Source: Bacteroidales bacterium UBA4772 (GTDB taxonomy: Bacteria; Bacteroidota; Bacteroidia; Bacteroidales; VadinHA17). Taken from it: a stretch of 64,000 nucleotides of DNA. The translations under genes and the position numbers were made by a program. The stretch is taken from positions 1 to 64,000 of the forward strand of contig DHHM01000008.1 of the NCBI GenBank assembly GCA_002403305.1, in the 5' to 3' direction. Each line of letters starts with the position of its first letter. Position 1 is the first letter of the stretch. A model generated the notes under the pieces. The model worked only from the letters and a program-made list of their open reading frames with translations, had not been told where the DNA came from and did not search any database. Below are positions 49,731-58,197 of the stretch, piece after piece.

Positions 49731-51964
49731 TTTTCCCTCCTTTCTGCAGCAACAAGCAGCTGCCCCAGTGAAACACCACCATCGTTGGCAGGCACAAGGT
49801 GATTGGTATAAACCCTGAATTTGTTCATGCTTAAAAGATACAAAGATTTCTCAAGCAGATACCTGTTCTGAAAAACGCCTCCTGAAAGGACCACCCTTTT
49901 CAACCCGGTCTCCCTCCTGATCCTGATACAGACATCCAGAATAATATGTGCCACGGTGTTGTGGAATCTGGCAGCAATGCCAGGGATATCAGGATGATCA
50001 ATCTCATTCAGTATCTGTTCGAACATTGGCCCAAGGCTGACTGTCTCATTGAGGGAATAGGGATAATATTCATCTATATCTGAAGAGGCTGCAGATTCAA
50101 GGCGCATCGGGGCCTCTGAATCAAACGAACTCTCCGTGCAGAGCAGAAGGAGTGCCGAGACGGCATCGAAGATGCGGCCTGCGCCGCAGGTGAGGGGTGT
50201 GTTGATGCCGTTGAGAAGCATCTGCCTCACCGTCTCAAGCTTTCTCCCCTCAACCTGCCTGAACAACTTTATTGAGCTGAAGTCACAGTCGCTGCCGAAA
50301 TAACGTAAGAGGCATGAGAGTGCCATGCGCCACGGCTCATCTGCAGCAATGTCTCCACCGGGCATCATGAAATAATCAAAGTGAGTGTATCTCTCAAAAT
50401 CCGCGGGAGTAACAATCATGAACTCACTCCCCCATATATTTCCGTCAGTGCCGTAACCGGTGCCATCCATGATTACTCCTATCACCTTCCCGATAAGCCT
50501 GTGCTCAGCCATCACCGATGCCGCATGAGCATGGTGGTGCTGAACCCTCACCAGCGGCACTCTATTCTGTTCAGCCATCTCCTCCGCAAACCTTCCGGAG
50601 AGATAATCAGGGTGCATATCGCATGCCACATGAGAGGGTGTAAACCTGAAGAGTGAAGTGAACAGCCCCAGTGACCCGAGATAGAAGTCGTATGTGGGGA
50701 GATTCGTGAGATCACCTATATACTGACTCATAAATGCCTGCCGACCTCTTCCGATGCAGAAACTGTTCTTCTGTTCAGCCCCTGCTGCGAAAACGCCCTC
50801 GGCAGAGATGGTCAGATCAACAGGCTCCGGAGCATAGCCCCTTGACCTCCTTATCAGACTGATATTTCCGTTGATAACTCTGACCACGGAATCATCAGCC
50901 CTGTTGTATATCTCTCTGTTGTAACTCACAATGCATCCGGTGACGGGCATAAGATCACTTTCAGCCTGACTGTCAAGGTTAATTATGGGTTCATCGCTGA
51001 GGTTGCCACTGGTGAGCACCAGGACAGGGGTTGCGATGAGCCGGAACAGCATGTAATGAACAGGCATGTGGGGCAGCATCGCTCCTGTTGTATTCAGTCC
51101 GCTGCTCACCGACGGTGCCAGGGGCCTCTTCTGCTGCAATATGACAACAGGCCTCCTCCACGACTCCAGCATCGCCTTCTCCCGGGCCTCAACATGGCAG
51201 TACTCATTGACGGAATGCAGATCCCTGAACATCACTGCAAAGGGTTTACTGTCACGCTGCTTTCGCTGCCTGAGGCCTGCAACGGCTGCCTCGTTCAGTG
51301 CATCACACATGAGATTGTAGCCTCCTGTTGATTTAATGGCGACGCTGTCCCCTGAAGCCAGCCGGAGGGCTATCTCCTGCAAAATCTCATTTATTGAGGT
51401 GATGACAAGATCACCTGCCTTCAGCGTATATACCGGCCCGCAGCTGTTGCAGGCCACAGGCTGGGCATGAAACCTGCGGTCTGAAATGTCTCCGTACTCG
51501 GCAGCACACCGCTGACACATCTCAAAGTGAGCCATGGTTGTATTGATCCTGTCATACGGCAACGCTTTGATGATGGTAAAGCGGGGACCGCAATTGGTGC
51601 AATTGATGAAAGGATAACCTGTCCGTCCGGGATCGGTTTCCAGGTCATCAAGGCACTCCCGGCAGACTGCTATGTCCGGACTGACCTCGGTGATGGACTC
51701 ATCCGCATCGAGGCTGGGCCTTATGCTGAAGCCTGAAAACCCTGATGTCATGGTTTTCCTGAGCTGTACTGACCTGACAACGGCCGCTGGAGGGGCAAGG
51801 TCCCGAATGTCCCGGGCAAACCTGTCAGCCCTGTCCCGGTCACACTCTATCACCACAGTGACACCCCCGGTCCGGTTCACCACCTCGCCCGTGAGATTGT
51901 GCTTTATGGCAAGCCTGCGGATGAAAGGACGAAATCCCACACCCTGCACCAACCCCGTGACCAA
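49721..51964 (-). CDS. hypF: Carbamoyltransferase HypF
   Basis: The 747-residue protein has an N-terminal acylphosphatase domain (VTGLVQGVGFRPF), two zinc fingers (CREC...CTNCGPRF, CQRC...CNSCGP), a YrdC-like domain and a C-terminal Kae1-like domain with HHHAHAASVMAEH. It makes the carbamoyl precursor of the cyanide ligands. The annotated TTG start removes a few residues of the usual N-terminus; no ATG is found upstream. It starts 26 bases after rex. Confidence 0.92.
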   Translation of the reverse strand: MVTGLVQGVGFRPFIRRLAIKHNLTGEVVNRTGGVTVVIECDRDRADRFARDIRDLAPPAAVVRSVQLRKTMTSGFSGFSIRPSLDADESITEVSPDIAVCRECLDDLETDPGRTGYPFINCTNCGPRFTIIKALPYDRINTTMAHFEMCQRCAAEYGDISDRRFHAQPVACNSCGPVYTLKAGDLVITSINEILQEIALRLASGDSVAIKSTGGYNLMCDALNEAAVAGLRQRKQRDSKPFAVMFRDLHSVNEYCHVEAREKAMLESWRRPVVILQQKRPLAPSVSSGLNTTGAMLPHMPVHYMLFRLIATPVLVLTSGNLSDEPIINLDSQAESDLMPVTGCIVSYNREIYNRADDSVVRVINGNISLIRRSRGYAPEPVDLTISAEGVFAAGAEQKNSFCIGRGRQAFMSQYIGDLTNLPTYDFYLGSLGLFTSLFRFTPSHVACDMHPDYLSGRFAEEMAEQNRVPLVRVQHHHAHAASVMAEHRLIGKVIGVIMDGTGYGTDGNIWGSEFMIVTPADFERYTHFDYFMMPGGDIAADEPWRMALSCLLRYFGSDCDFSSIKLFRQVEGRKLETVRQMLLNGINTPLTCGAGRIFDAVSALLLLCTESSFDSEAPMRLESAASSDIDEYYPYSLNETVSLGPMFEQILNEIDHPDIPGIAARFHNTVAHIILDVCIRIRRETGLKRVVLSGGVFQNRYLLEKSLYLLSMNKFRVYTNHLVPANDGGVSLGQLLVAAERREKCV

Positions 51965-51990
51965 TATCTCGTAACCCGTTTCTATGATTG

Positions 51991-52644
51991 CTACAAAAAT
52001 AAAGACTGCTCATCCTTCATACGTCGTACAGAGAGGATTACACTCTCTATCTCATCACTCAGGTTGACATTGTTGACAACCACGTATTGAGGCACCTTAA
52101 GCAACACGGGAGAGAAATTCACTATACCCCTTATGCCCAGGTTAACAAGTTCATCACACACCTCCTGTGCCGAAATCTCAGGTACGGCAAGAATTGCCAC
52201 GGTGACACCGAACCGCTCCGTGATCTCCTCGAGACGCTCCATGGGGTAGACTTGAATGTCACTCCTGCTCTTATGCTTGTAAGGATCTATATCAAAGGTG
52301 GCAACTATATTTATCCCACGCCCTGCAAACCTCTCATACCGCGAAAGAGCCTGACCGAGATTACCCATGCCCACCACCACCACATTGCTCTTCCTGTCAC
52401 GGCTGAAGATAACCTCAATCGCCCTGATAAGAGACTCCGTAAGATAGCCGCCCCTCCTGTTACCCTTAATTCCATATTCGGAAAAATCCTTCCTCACCTG
52501 CTCGGGAGTTACCCCTGCCTTACCTGCAAGAGTATAGGAATATACCCGGGTTACCCCCATTGCCTTTAGCCTCATCAATAACCCATGATAGAGCAATATC
52601 CTCCTCAGGCTGTTCCTGACACTGTATTTTGTGAATTGTTTCAC
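51991..52644 (-). CDS. rex: Redox-sensing transcriptional repressor Rex
   Basis: The 217-residue protein has the Rex winged helix (SYTLAGKAGVTPEQVRKDFSEYG) and a Rossmann NAD(H) domain (VVVGMGNLGQAL, then DIDPYKHKSR). Rex represses fermentation and hydrogenase genes when NADH is low. The start is GTG, inside a perfect Rex palindrome, so the protein probably controls its own operon rex-hypFCDEAB. It is divergent from the membrane hydrogenase operon. Confidence 0.93.
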   Translation of the reverse strand: MKQFTKYSVRNSLRRILLYHGLLMRLKAMGVTRVYSYTLAGKAGVTPEQVRKDFSEYGIKGNRRGGYLTESLIRAIEVIFSRDRKSNVVVVGMGNLGQALSRYERFAGRGINIVATFDIDPYKHKSRSDIQVYPMERLEEITERFGVTVAILAVPEISAQEVCDELVNLGIRGIVNFSPVLLKVPQYVVVNNVNLSDEIESVILSVRRMKDEQSLFL

Positions 52645-52646
52645 AA
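52629..52646 (-). promoter_or_regulatory. Perfect Rex operator at the rex start codon
   Basis: TTGTGA-N6-TCACAA is an exact consensus Rex palindrome. On the - strand it includes the GTG start and the next codons of rex, which would let Rex block its own transcription and that of the hyp genes. Confidence 0.8.
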
Positions 52647-52780
52647 TAGATCACTGTCATACGATTGCCTTATGCAAGTTAAACTAACTTTTTCAAACAG
52701 CGTATAAAAAAATATTTAATTGATTATGAGTATTTTATTTGCCAAAAAATTCATTCTGACCATAAACAGGCAAAAAAAAC

Positions 52781-52811
52781 TTGACTTGAGTTTATTGCAC
52801 ACCTAACTTTA
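52781..52811 (+). promoter_or_regulatory. Promoter of the membrane hydrogenase operon
   Basis: TTG at 52781 and TAACTTTA at 52804-52811 match the Bacteroidetes -33 (TTTG) and -7 (TAnnTTTG) elements, with 20 bases between. The predicted start lies a few bases downstream, inside the Rex operator. Confidence 0.6.
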
Positions 52812-52833
52812 TTATGTGAATCTTCTCACATAA
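52812..52833 (+). promoter_or_regulatory. Rex operator of the membrane hydrogenase operon
   Basis: TTATGTGA-N6-TCACATAA is a perfect 8-6-8 palindrome with the Rex spacing. It covers the likely transcription start and ends one base before the first start codon, so bound Rex would block initiation. Confidence 0.8.
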
Positions 52834-52834
52834 A

Positions 52835-53824
52835 ATGTTCTACGCAGGTATCAGGAAAGAAGATTGGCATCGTTCACTGGAAAAACTACTCACCACTTAT
52901 GACATTTTTGTTCCGGTGAAAGATGAGTTCAGCCTTGACTACGAGCCGTTCAGGCCGGATCAGGCGGAAAGAATAGTATACAACACCCCCAAGCCTGCCA
53001 CTCCGCTGAAGAATTTCTTTCTCCCTGTCAGGGAGAATGTGACTTCATCAAGAGCTGGCAGCAAGCCCAGGATCATCATCGGAGTGCCCAACTGTGACAT
53101 TGAGGCACTGATGTTGCTTGACGAGATATACCTTGATGAGGTTTTTGCCGATCCCTGGTACCGGAGCAGGAGGAACAACACCATACTGGTGGCGTCAGAC
53201 TGCTATACGGTGAATGATCACTGCCACTGCCTCTCCTATGGAGTAAAGCCCTGGTCCATGGCCCATGCCGATATGGCAATCCTCGCCGAGGGAGACCAGA
53301 TCTTCCTGAGGGTAATGTCGGAGACGGGGAGGGAGATTGCAGAGCAGCTCACTGACATATACAGTGTGGACGATGCTGCTGCTGACTCTTATGCGGAGAA
53401 GAGGCACAGTGAGGCCGAAGAGCTTCTCACCGCCCTCAATGCGGGTCTCCCTGATTACACAGCTACCGGTGAGATCATACAGAAGGCAGGTGATCAGATC
53501 TGGGAAAAATATGCCGCAAAGTGTGTCTCCTGCGGTGCCTGCACCACAATCTGTCCCACATGCAGCTGCTTTCTCCTGATTGACAAGCCCGATTTTGAAA
53601 AAGTGAAACAGATGGATGCCTGCCAGTACCCCGGGTTTGAAAGGGTAGCGGGAGGAGAGGATGCTCTCTTTGAACTTCACCGGCGCTTCAGGAACAGATA
53701 TATGTGCAAGTACGTCTGGAGACCTCAGAAATTCAACTCCCTTGCATGCACCGGTTGCGGCAGGTGCATCGAGGCATGTATCGGAAAGATCAATAAGAAC
53801 GAACTGTTCATGGAACTCACCTGA
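52835..53824 (+). CDS. Sulfhydrogenase beta-like Fe-S subunit (4Fe-4S dicluster)
   Basis: The 329-residue protein resembles the HydB beta subunit of archaeal sulfhydrogenases: an N-terminal region with PNCDIEAL and a DCYTVNDHCHC segment, then two [4Fe-4S] motifs, CVSCGACTTICPTC and CTGCGRCIEACIGK. It should pass electrons between a flavoprotein and the hydrogenase. It is the first gene of a ~11-kb operon. The match is to the fold and motif order; the electron donor cannot be read from it. Confidence 0.85.
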   Translation: MFYAGIRKEDWHRSLEKLLTTYDIFVPVKDEFSLDYEPFRPDQAERIVYNTPKPATPLKNFFLPVRENVTSSRAGSKPRIIIGVPNCDIEALMLLDEIYLDEVFADPWYRSRRNNTILVASDCYTVNDHCHCLSYGVKPWSMAHADMAILAEGDQIFLRVMSETGREIAEQLTDIYSVDDAAADSYAEKRHSEAEELLTALNAGLPDYTATGEIIQKAGDQIWEKYAAKCVSCGACTTICPTCSCFLLIDKPDFEKVKQMDACQYPGFERVAGGEDALFELHRRFRNRYMCKYVWRPQKFNSLACTGCGRCIEACIGKINKNELFMELT

Positions 53825-53832
53825 CAACCGTT

Positions 53833-54660
53833 ATGGACAGCCACACCTATAATATATATAAGCCCCTGCGGGCGACACTTGAGGAGGTGATAGAGGAATC
53901 ACCCCTCATCAAAACCTTCGTCCTCACTCCCGACGAAGAGTTCGTGTTCAAAACGGGACAGTTCATCGAGCTCTCCGTTGACGGTGTGGGTGAGGCCCCC
54001 TTTACCCCCTCATCATCACCCCTGGTGACTGACAGGCTCGAAGTCACCGTGATGAAGACAGGCTATGTGACCGGCATCATGCATGAGCTTAAGCCGGGAG
54101 CCGTGATGGGTATCAGGGGCCCTTACGGAAGGGGTTACCCTGTCAGTGAATTTGAAGGAAAAGAGGTGCTGATCCTCGGCGGAGGTTGCGGTCTTGCTCC
54201 CATACGGTCGCTGCTCTTCACTCTCGAACACATGAAGGATGACCTCGAGAAGGTGATACTCTGCTATGGATCAAAAACGCCGGCCGACTGTATCTATAAG
54301 CCGCTGTTCAGCAGGCTTAACAGTATAGACAAGTTTGAAGCTCACCGCACGGTGGATATAACCGATGACGACTGGGACGGGCCGGTTGGTGTGGCTACCA
54401 TCCTGCTTGATAACGTAAAGGTAAAGATTGACAACTCCGTCGCCGTGGTCTGCGGCCCCCCGATCATGATGAAATTCGGGACTATAAGGCTTCTGGAGAT
54501 GGGTTACCGTGACGAGCAGATCTACCTCTCAATGGAAAAAAACATGTCGTGCGGCCTCGGCAAGTGCGGACACTGCATGATGGGTGAATTTTTCGTCTGC
54601 AAGGATGGCCCTGTCTTTACCTACAACGAAATAAAACATAATCCTGAAATCTGGACATAA
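53833..54660 (+). CDS. Sulfhydrogenase gamma-like FAD/NAD(P) subunit
   Basis: The 275-residue protein is a ferredoxin-NADP+ reductase-like protein: an N-terminal FAD domain (LSVDGVGEAPFTPSSSP, then MGIRGPYGRGYPV), an NAD(P) domain (VLILGGGCGLAPIRSLL) and a C-terminal [2Fe-2S] motif CGLGKCGHCMMG...C. It is like HydG of sulfhydrogenases and PyrK-type reductases. With the beta-like subunit it forms an NAD(P)H-oxidising or reducing module. It starts 8 bases after the first gene. Confidence 0.88.
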   Translation: MDSHTYNIYKPLRATLEEVIEESPLIKTFVLTPDEEFVFKTGQFIELSVDGVGEAPFTPSSSPLVTDRLEVTVMKTGYVTGIMHELKPGAVMGIRGPYGRGYPVSEFEGKEVLILGGGCGLAPIRSLLFTLEHMKDDLEKVILCYGSKTPADCIYKPLFSRLNSIDKFEAHRTVDITDDDWDGPVGVATILLDNVKVKIDNSVAVVCGPPIMMKFGTIRLLEMGYRDEQIYLSMEKNMSCGLGKCGHCMMGEFFVCKDGPVFTYNEIKHNPEIWT

Positions 54661-54672
54661 CACGTAACAGGG

Positions 54673-55164
54673 ATGATGGTGTTAATAGACATGATAAAAC
54701 TGAGGTCTGCCATGACGCAGAATCCGTCACTTATGCTGCCTGAGGCTCTCTGTTACAGCTCAGCCAACACCAACGGCCTCAAGACCATACGTGAGCTGGC
54801 CACCTTCAGGTTCACATGCCGCAGGTGCGAAGATGCACCGTGCATTGCCGTATGCCCTGCCGATGCCCTTGAAAAGGATGAGGAGGGGGTGATCATGCGC
54901 CATACCAACCTCTGCGTCTCGTGCAAGTCGTGCGTCACGATCTGTCCCTTTGGCACCATGATGACCGATTTCTTCATCCATCACCGCAATAAAGATCTGC
55001 TGTATGATCTGTGTGATCATGAAGAGGCCCGTAAGTTTGTTGAAGCATGCCCGCCGGGAACGGCGATGCTCACCGACAGAAAGGAAAATCCTGAAGAGCA
55101 TATCTACAAGCTGAATGAGAAGGTGCTCATCAGGGAATACATTTACGAAACCGAAAAAGAGTAA
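54673..55164 (+). CDS. CooF/HycB-like ferredoxin subunit
   Basis: The 163-residue protein has CRRCEDAPCIAVCP and CVSCKSCVTICP, plus a third partial CDHE...CPPGTA segment, the order of the HycB/CooF family of hydrogenase-linked electron carriers. It should connect the flavin/Fe-S module to the hydrogenase small subunit, or take electrons from ferredoxin. It starts 12 bases after the gamma-like gene. Confidence 0.85.
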   Translation: MMVLIDMIKLRSAMTQNPSLMLPEALCYSSANTNGLKTIRELATFRFTCRRCEDAPCIAVCPADALEKDEEGVIMRHTNLCVSCKSCVTICPFGTMMTDFFIHHRNKDLLYDLCDHEEARKFVEACPPGTAMLTDRKENPEEHIYKLNEKVLIREYIYETEKE

Positions 55165-55175
55165 CGATCAGGACT

Positions 55176-56105
55176 ATGGCGGTATATCTCTTCTATTTCC
55201 TTATCTTCCCGGGATTGCTCTTCATGGCGGTCGCAGGGGCATTACTCTCATGGTATGACAGGAAGATCACCGCCAGGGTTCAGTTCCGCAAAGGACCGCC
55301 TCTGCTTCAGCCCTTCTATGACTTCTTCAAGCTGCTGCTGGTCAAGGAGACTATCCTCCCGAAGCACGGTTCACGCTCCGTCTTCCTTATCGCACCGCTG
55401 CTTGGAGTATTCGGGGCGGCGATGGCCGGCCTCTTTATCCTCCTTCCGCTCTTTGACATAGAGACAGGTTTCAGGGGCGACATAATCGTCATTTTCTACC
55501 TGCTCACTCTTCCCTCTTTCTCATATATCATCGGCTCCCTGGCCTCGGGAAATCCCCTTGCAGCAGTGGGAGCATCACGTGAGATGAAGCTGATAATCAG
55601 TTATGAGCTCACCTTCCTGCTCGTGGTAGCGGCAGTGATAATGAAGAGCGGGCAGCAGTTCGACATGAACAGCATCATTGAGACACAGCAGACTGGCAGA
55701 CCGTTCATCGGAAGCATCTCCGGCGTGCTTCTCTTTGTCGCAGGTGTGTTCTGCATACAGGCCAAACTGGCACTGGTGCCGTTTGACATGTCCGAGGCCG
55801 AGACCGAGCTTGCCTCAGGCATTTATATAGAATATTCCGGTCCCCCCTATGCGATGATAAAACTGGCAAAGTACATCATGTTCTTCATACTGCCGGCTTT
55901 CCTCGTCGCCATACTCATGAACGGCATGAACCCGGGCGTAAACATCATCTGGTTCATCCTTAAGATTCTCGGAGTGGTGCTTCTGCTAACCCTCATAAGA
56001 AATACCAACCCGAGACTGAAGATAAAGCAGGCATCCGGCTTCTTTCTTATCTGGATGAACCTGCTTGTTGTCGTAGCCATTGTGCTGATTGCATTCGGAT
56101 TATAA
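55176..56105 (+). CDS. mbhM: NuoH-like membrane subunit of the group 4 hydrogenase
   Basis: The 309-residue protein has about 8 helices and the conserved SWYDRKITARVQFRKGPPLLQPFYDFFKLL and FDMSEAETELASGIYIEYSG loops of the NuoH/EchB/MbhM family. It anchors the hydrogenase to the membrane and forms part of the ion-coupling path. It lies between the ferredoxin and the small subunit genes. Confidence 0.9.
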   Translation: MAVYLFYFLIFPGLLFMAVAGALLSWYDRKITARVQFRKGPPLLQPFYDFFKLLLVKETILPKHGSRSVFLIAPLLGVFGAAMAGLFILLPLFDIETGFRGDIIVIFYLLTLPSFSYIIGSLASGNPLAAVGASREMKLIISYELTFLLVVAAVIMKSGQQFDMNSIIETQQTGRPFIGSISGVLLFVAGVFCIQAKLALVPFDMSEAETELASGIYIEYSGPPYAMIKLAKYIMFFILPAFLVAILMNGMNPGVNIIWFILKILGVVLLLTLIRNTNPRLKIKQASGFFLIWMNLLVVVAIVLIAFGL

Positions 56106-56116
56106 AAACGCAGACC

Positions 56117-56530
56117 GTGGGCTTCAAGGATTATTGTTTCAGGAAATCACTCTGGGTCTTTCACTTCGGGGGAGCATCATGCAACAACTGTGATATCGAG
56201 ATCCTTGACTGCCTGACACCGAGGCATGACCTTGAACGCTTTGGCATTTTGCTGGTTGGAAGCATCAGGCACGCCGATGTGCTGCTGGTCAACGGCTCTA
56301 TCAACCGCCGCGACAGGGACCGGCTGCTGGAACTCTACAGGCAGGCACCCAAACCTATCCTCGTTGTGGCCATAGGCGCCTGCGGATGCACCGGAGGGAT
56401 ATTTGCCGAGGGCAACACCTTTGCCGGACCCGTCGACAAAATCATCCCGGTAGACGCATACATCCCGGGATGCCCCCCGAAGCCCGAGGCAATAATTTCA
56501 GGAATAGTAAAACTGGCAGGGAAAAAATAG
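56117..56530 (+). CDS. mbhJ: [NiFe] hydrogenase small subunit, group 4
   Basis: The 137-residue protein has CNNCDIEIL, GACGCTGG and GCPPKPEAI, the proximal [4Fe-4S] ligands of the NuoB/EchC/MbhJ family. It passes electrons to the [NiFe] site. GTG is used as the start. It is short, as usual for group 4 enzymes. Confidence 0.92.
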   Translation: MGFKDYCFRKSLWVFHFGGASCNNCDIEILDCLTPRHDLERFGILLVGSIRHADVLLVNGSINRRDRDRLLELYRQAPKPILVVAIGACGCTGGIFAEGNTFAGPVDKIIPVDAYIPGCPPKPEAIISGIVKLAGKK

Positions 56531-56540
56531 CGACACAGGC

Positions 56541-56978
56541 ATGGATACAGAGGCAGCCATTAACAAACTGACAGGTAAATTCAGCGATGAAATTGCCGGA
56601 GTGACCCTCCGGAAGGGTAAACGCGCAATCGTCACCATCAGGCCCACGTCCCTTATAACCCTGTCCGAATACCTCTTTAAAAGCGAAGGCTTCAGGTTTA
56701 TCATTGCTTCAGCCATGCATACCAGACGTGGCTTTGAGATTTACTACCACTTCAGCCTCGATGCTGACGGAATAATACTCAGCCTCCATGTCATTCTTGA
56801 CAAAGAGAAACCACATATTGAATCTCTCTCCAACATGTTCAGTGCATCTAACTGGATAGAGAGAGAGATGCATGAACTCTTCGGCATTGACTTCCTCCAC
56901 CATCCCAACCAGGAGAAACTGCTCTCCGAGGGCAACTGGGCTGAGGGTGTCTACCCATACCGGAAAGAGTTCAAATAA
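56541..56978 (+). CDS. mbhK: 30-kDa (NuoC-like) subunit
   Basis: The 145-residue protein resembles NuoC/EchD/MbhK, ending in WIEREMHELFGIDFLHHPNQEKLLSEGNWAEGVYPYRKEF, a typical end. It stabilises the hydrogenase catalytic module. It starts 10 bases after the small subunit gene. Confidence 0.9.
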   Translation: MDTEAAINKLTGKFSDEIAGVTLRKGKRAIVTIRPTSLITLSEYLFKSEGFRFIIASAMHTRRGFEIYYHFSLDADGIILSLHVILDKEKPHIESLSNMFSASNWIEREMHELFGIDFLHHPNQEKLLSEGNWAEGVYPYRKEFK

Positions 56979-56991
56979 CACCCTGACAACC

Positions 56992-58197
56992 ATGAGCAGA
57001 AAAACACTCATACCGATAGGACCCTACCACCCGCTCCAGGAAGAGCCTGAACTCTTCAAGCTCTACTGCGACGGGGAGATAGTCAGGGACATCAAGTGGG
57101 AGACCGGCTACAACCACCGCGGCATAGAGAAACTGAGTGAGTCAAAGAGCTACGACCAGGTCTTCTTTCTTGTTGAACGTATCTGCGGCATCTGCTCCAC
57201 CTCCCACCCCTTTGCCTTCGCCAACGCCGTGGAAGAGATAGTCGGGGTCGAGATCACTGACAGAACCAAGTACATCAGGTCTGTCATCGGGGAGCTTGAA
57301 CGAATCCACAGCCACCTGCTCTGGCTGGGTCTGGCATGTCATTTCCTCGGATACAACACCGTCTTCATGTGGGCATGGAAATACCGCGAGCCCATACTTG
57401 ACCTCTTCGAGATGATAACAGGCAACAGGAACAGCTATGCTATGTTCAAGGTCGGGGGCGTGCGACGCGACATTGAGAAAAGCAAGATACCGGCCATCAG
57501 GAGGGAGATGGGCATCATACGCAAGAAGCTGGACCTCCTCACCGGAGCGGTTATGGATGACCCTGTCATACATGCCAGAACCAAAGGCGTGGGGATCCTG
57601 ACACGGCAGGACATAATCGATTACGCTGCCGTGGGGCCCACTGCCAGGGCATCAGGTGTTGACATCGATGTGCGCAGGGATGACCCCTATGCCGCATACC
57701 CGCTTGTCAACTGGAAGGTGATAACAGCCGGGGCCGGGGATGTCTTCGCCAAGACTGAGGTGAGGCTTCTTGAGATGTACGAGTCGGCCTCAATTATTGA
57801 ACAGTGCCTCGATGCACTCGAAAAACTGGAAGAGGGCAATATTGCGCTGAAGATAAATGAGATACCCGCCGGGATAGGAACCGGGCGGGCTGAAGCGCCC
57901 AGGGGAGAGGTATTTCACTTCGTCGTCTCCGACGGCTCCAACTCGCCGGCAAGGCATAAGATTCGGGCCCCGAGCTATACCAACATAGCAACGTTCAAAA
58001 AATCATGCATCGGACAGACTATCTCCGATGCCACTATCTCTCTCGCGGCAGTTGATCCGTGCTACTGCTGCACCGAGAGAATGGCAGCAGCCTATGACAG
58101 CTCTTCAGGGGAGAAGATCCTCAATGCCAATGAGCTCATTGAGATTTCAATGAAGAGAACAAAAGAATTAAGGAAATCAGAAGCAGGCCATGAATGA
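56992..58197 (+). CDS. mbhL: [NiFe] hydrogenase large subunit, group 4
   Basis: The start at 56992 (MSRKTLIPIG) is chosen because the frame upstream to 56872 lies inside the NuoC-like gene. The 401-residue protein keeps all four nickel ligands: C65 and C68 in RICGICSTSH, and C357 and C360 in DPCYCCTER. So it is a true hydrogenase, not a ligand-less complex I or Mbs-like subunit. A 38-residue tail follows the last motif; whether it is cleaved is not known, and no protease gene is in the window. Its stop overlaps the next gene. Confidence 0.94.
   Translation: MSRKTLIPIGPYHPLQEEPELFKLYCDGEIVRDIKWETGYNHRGIEKLSESKSYDQVFFLVERICGICSTSHPFAFANAVEEIVGVEITDRTKYIRSVIGELERIHSHLLWLGLACHFLGYNTVFMWAWKYREPILDLFEMITGNRNSYAMFKVGGVRRDIEKSKIPAIRREMGIIRKKLDLLTGAVMDDPVIHARTKGVGILTRQDIIDYAAVGPTARASGVDIDVRRDDPYAAYPLVNWKVITAGAGDVFAKTEVRLLEMYESASIIEQCLDALEKLEEGNIALKINEIPAGIGTGRAEAPRGEVFHFVVSDGSNSPARHKIRAPSYTNIATFKKSCIGQTISDATISLAAVDPCYCCTERMAAAYDSSSGEKILNANELIEISMKRTKELRKSEAGHE

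Noticed and set aside
56872..56991. N-terminal extension of the hydrogenase large subunit
   Set aside because: It overlaps the NuoC-like gene and lacks similarity to hydrogenases; the ATG at 56992 matches the family start.
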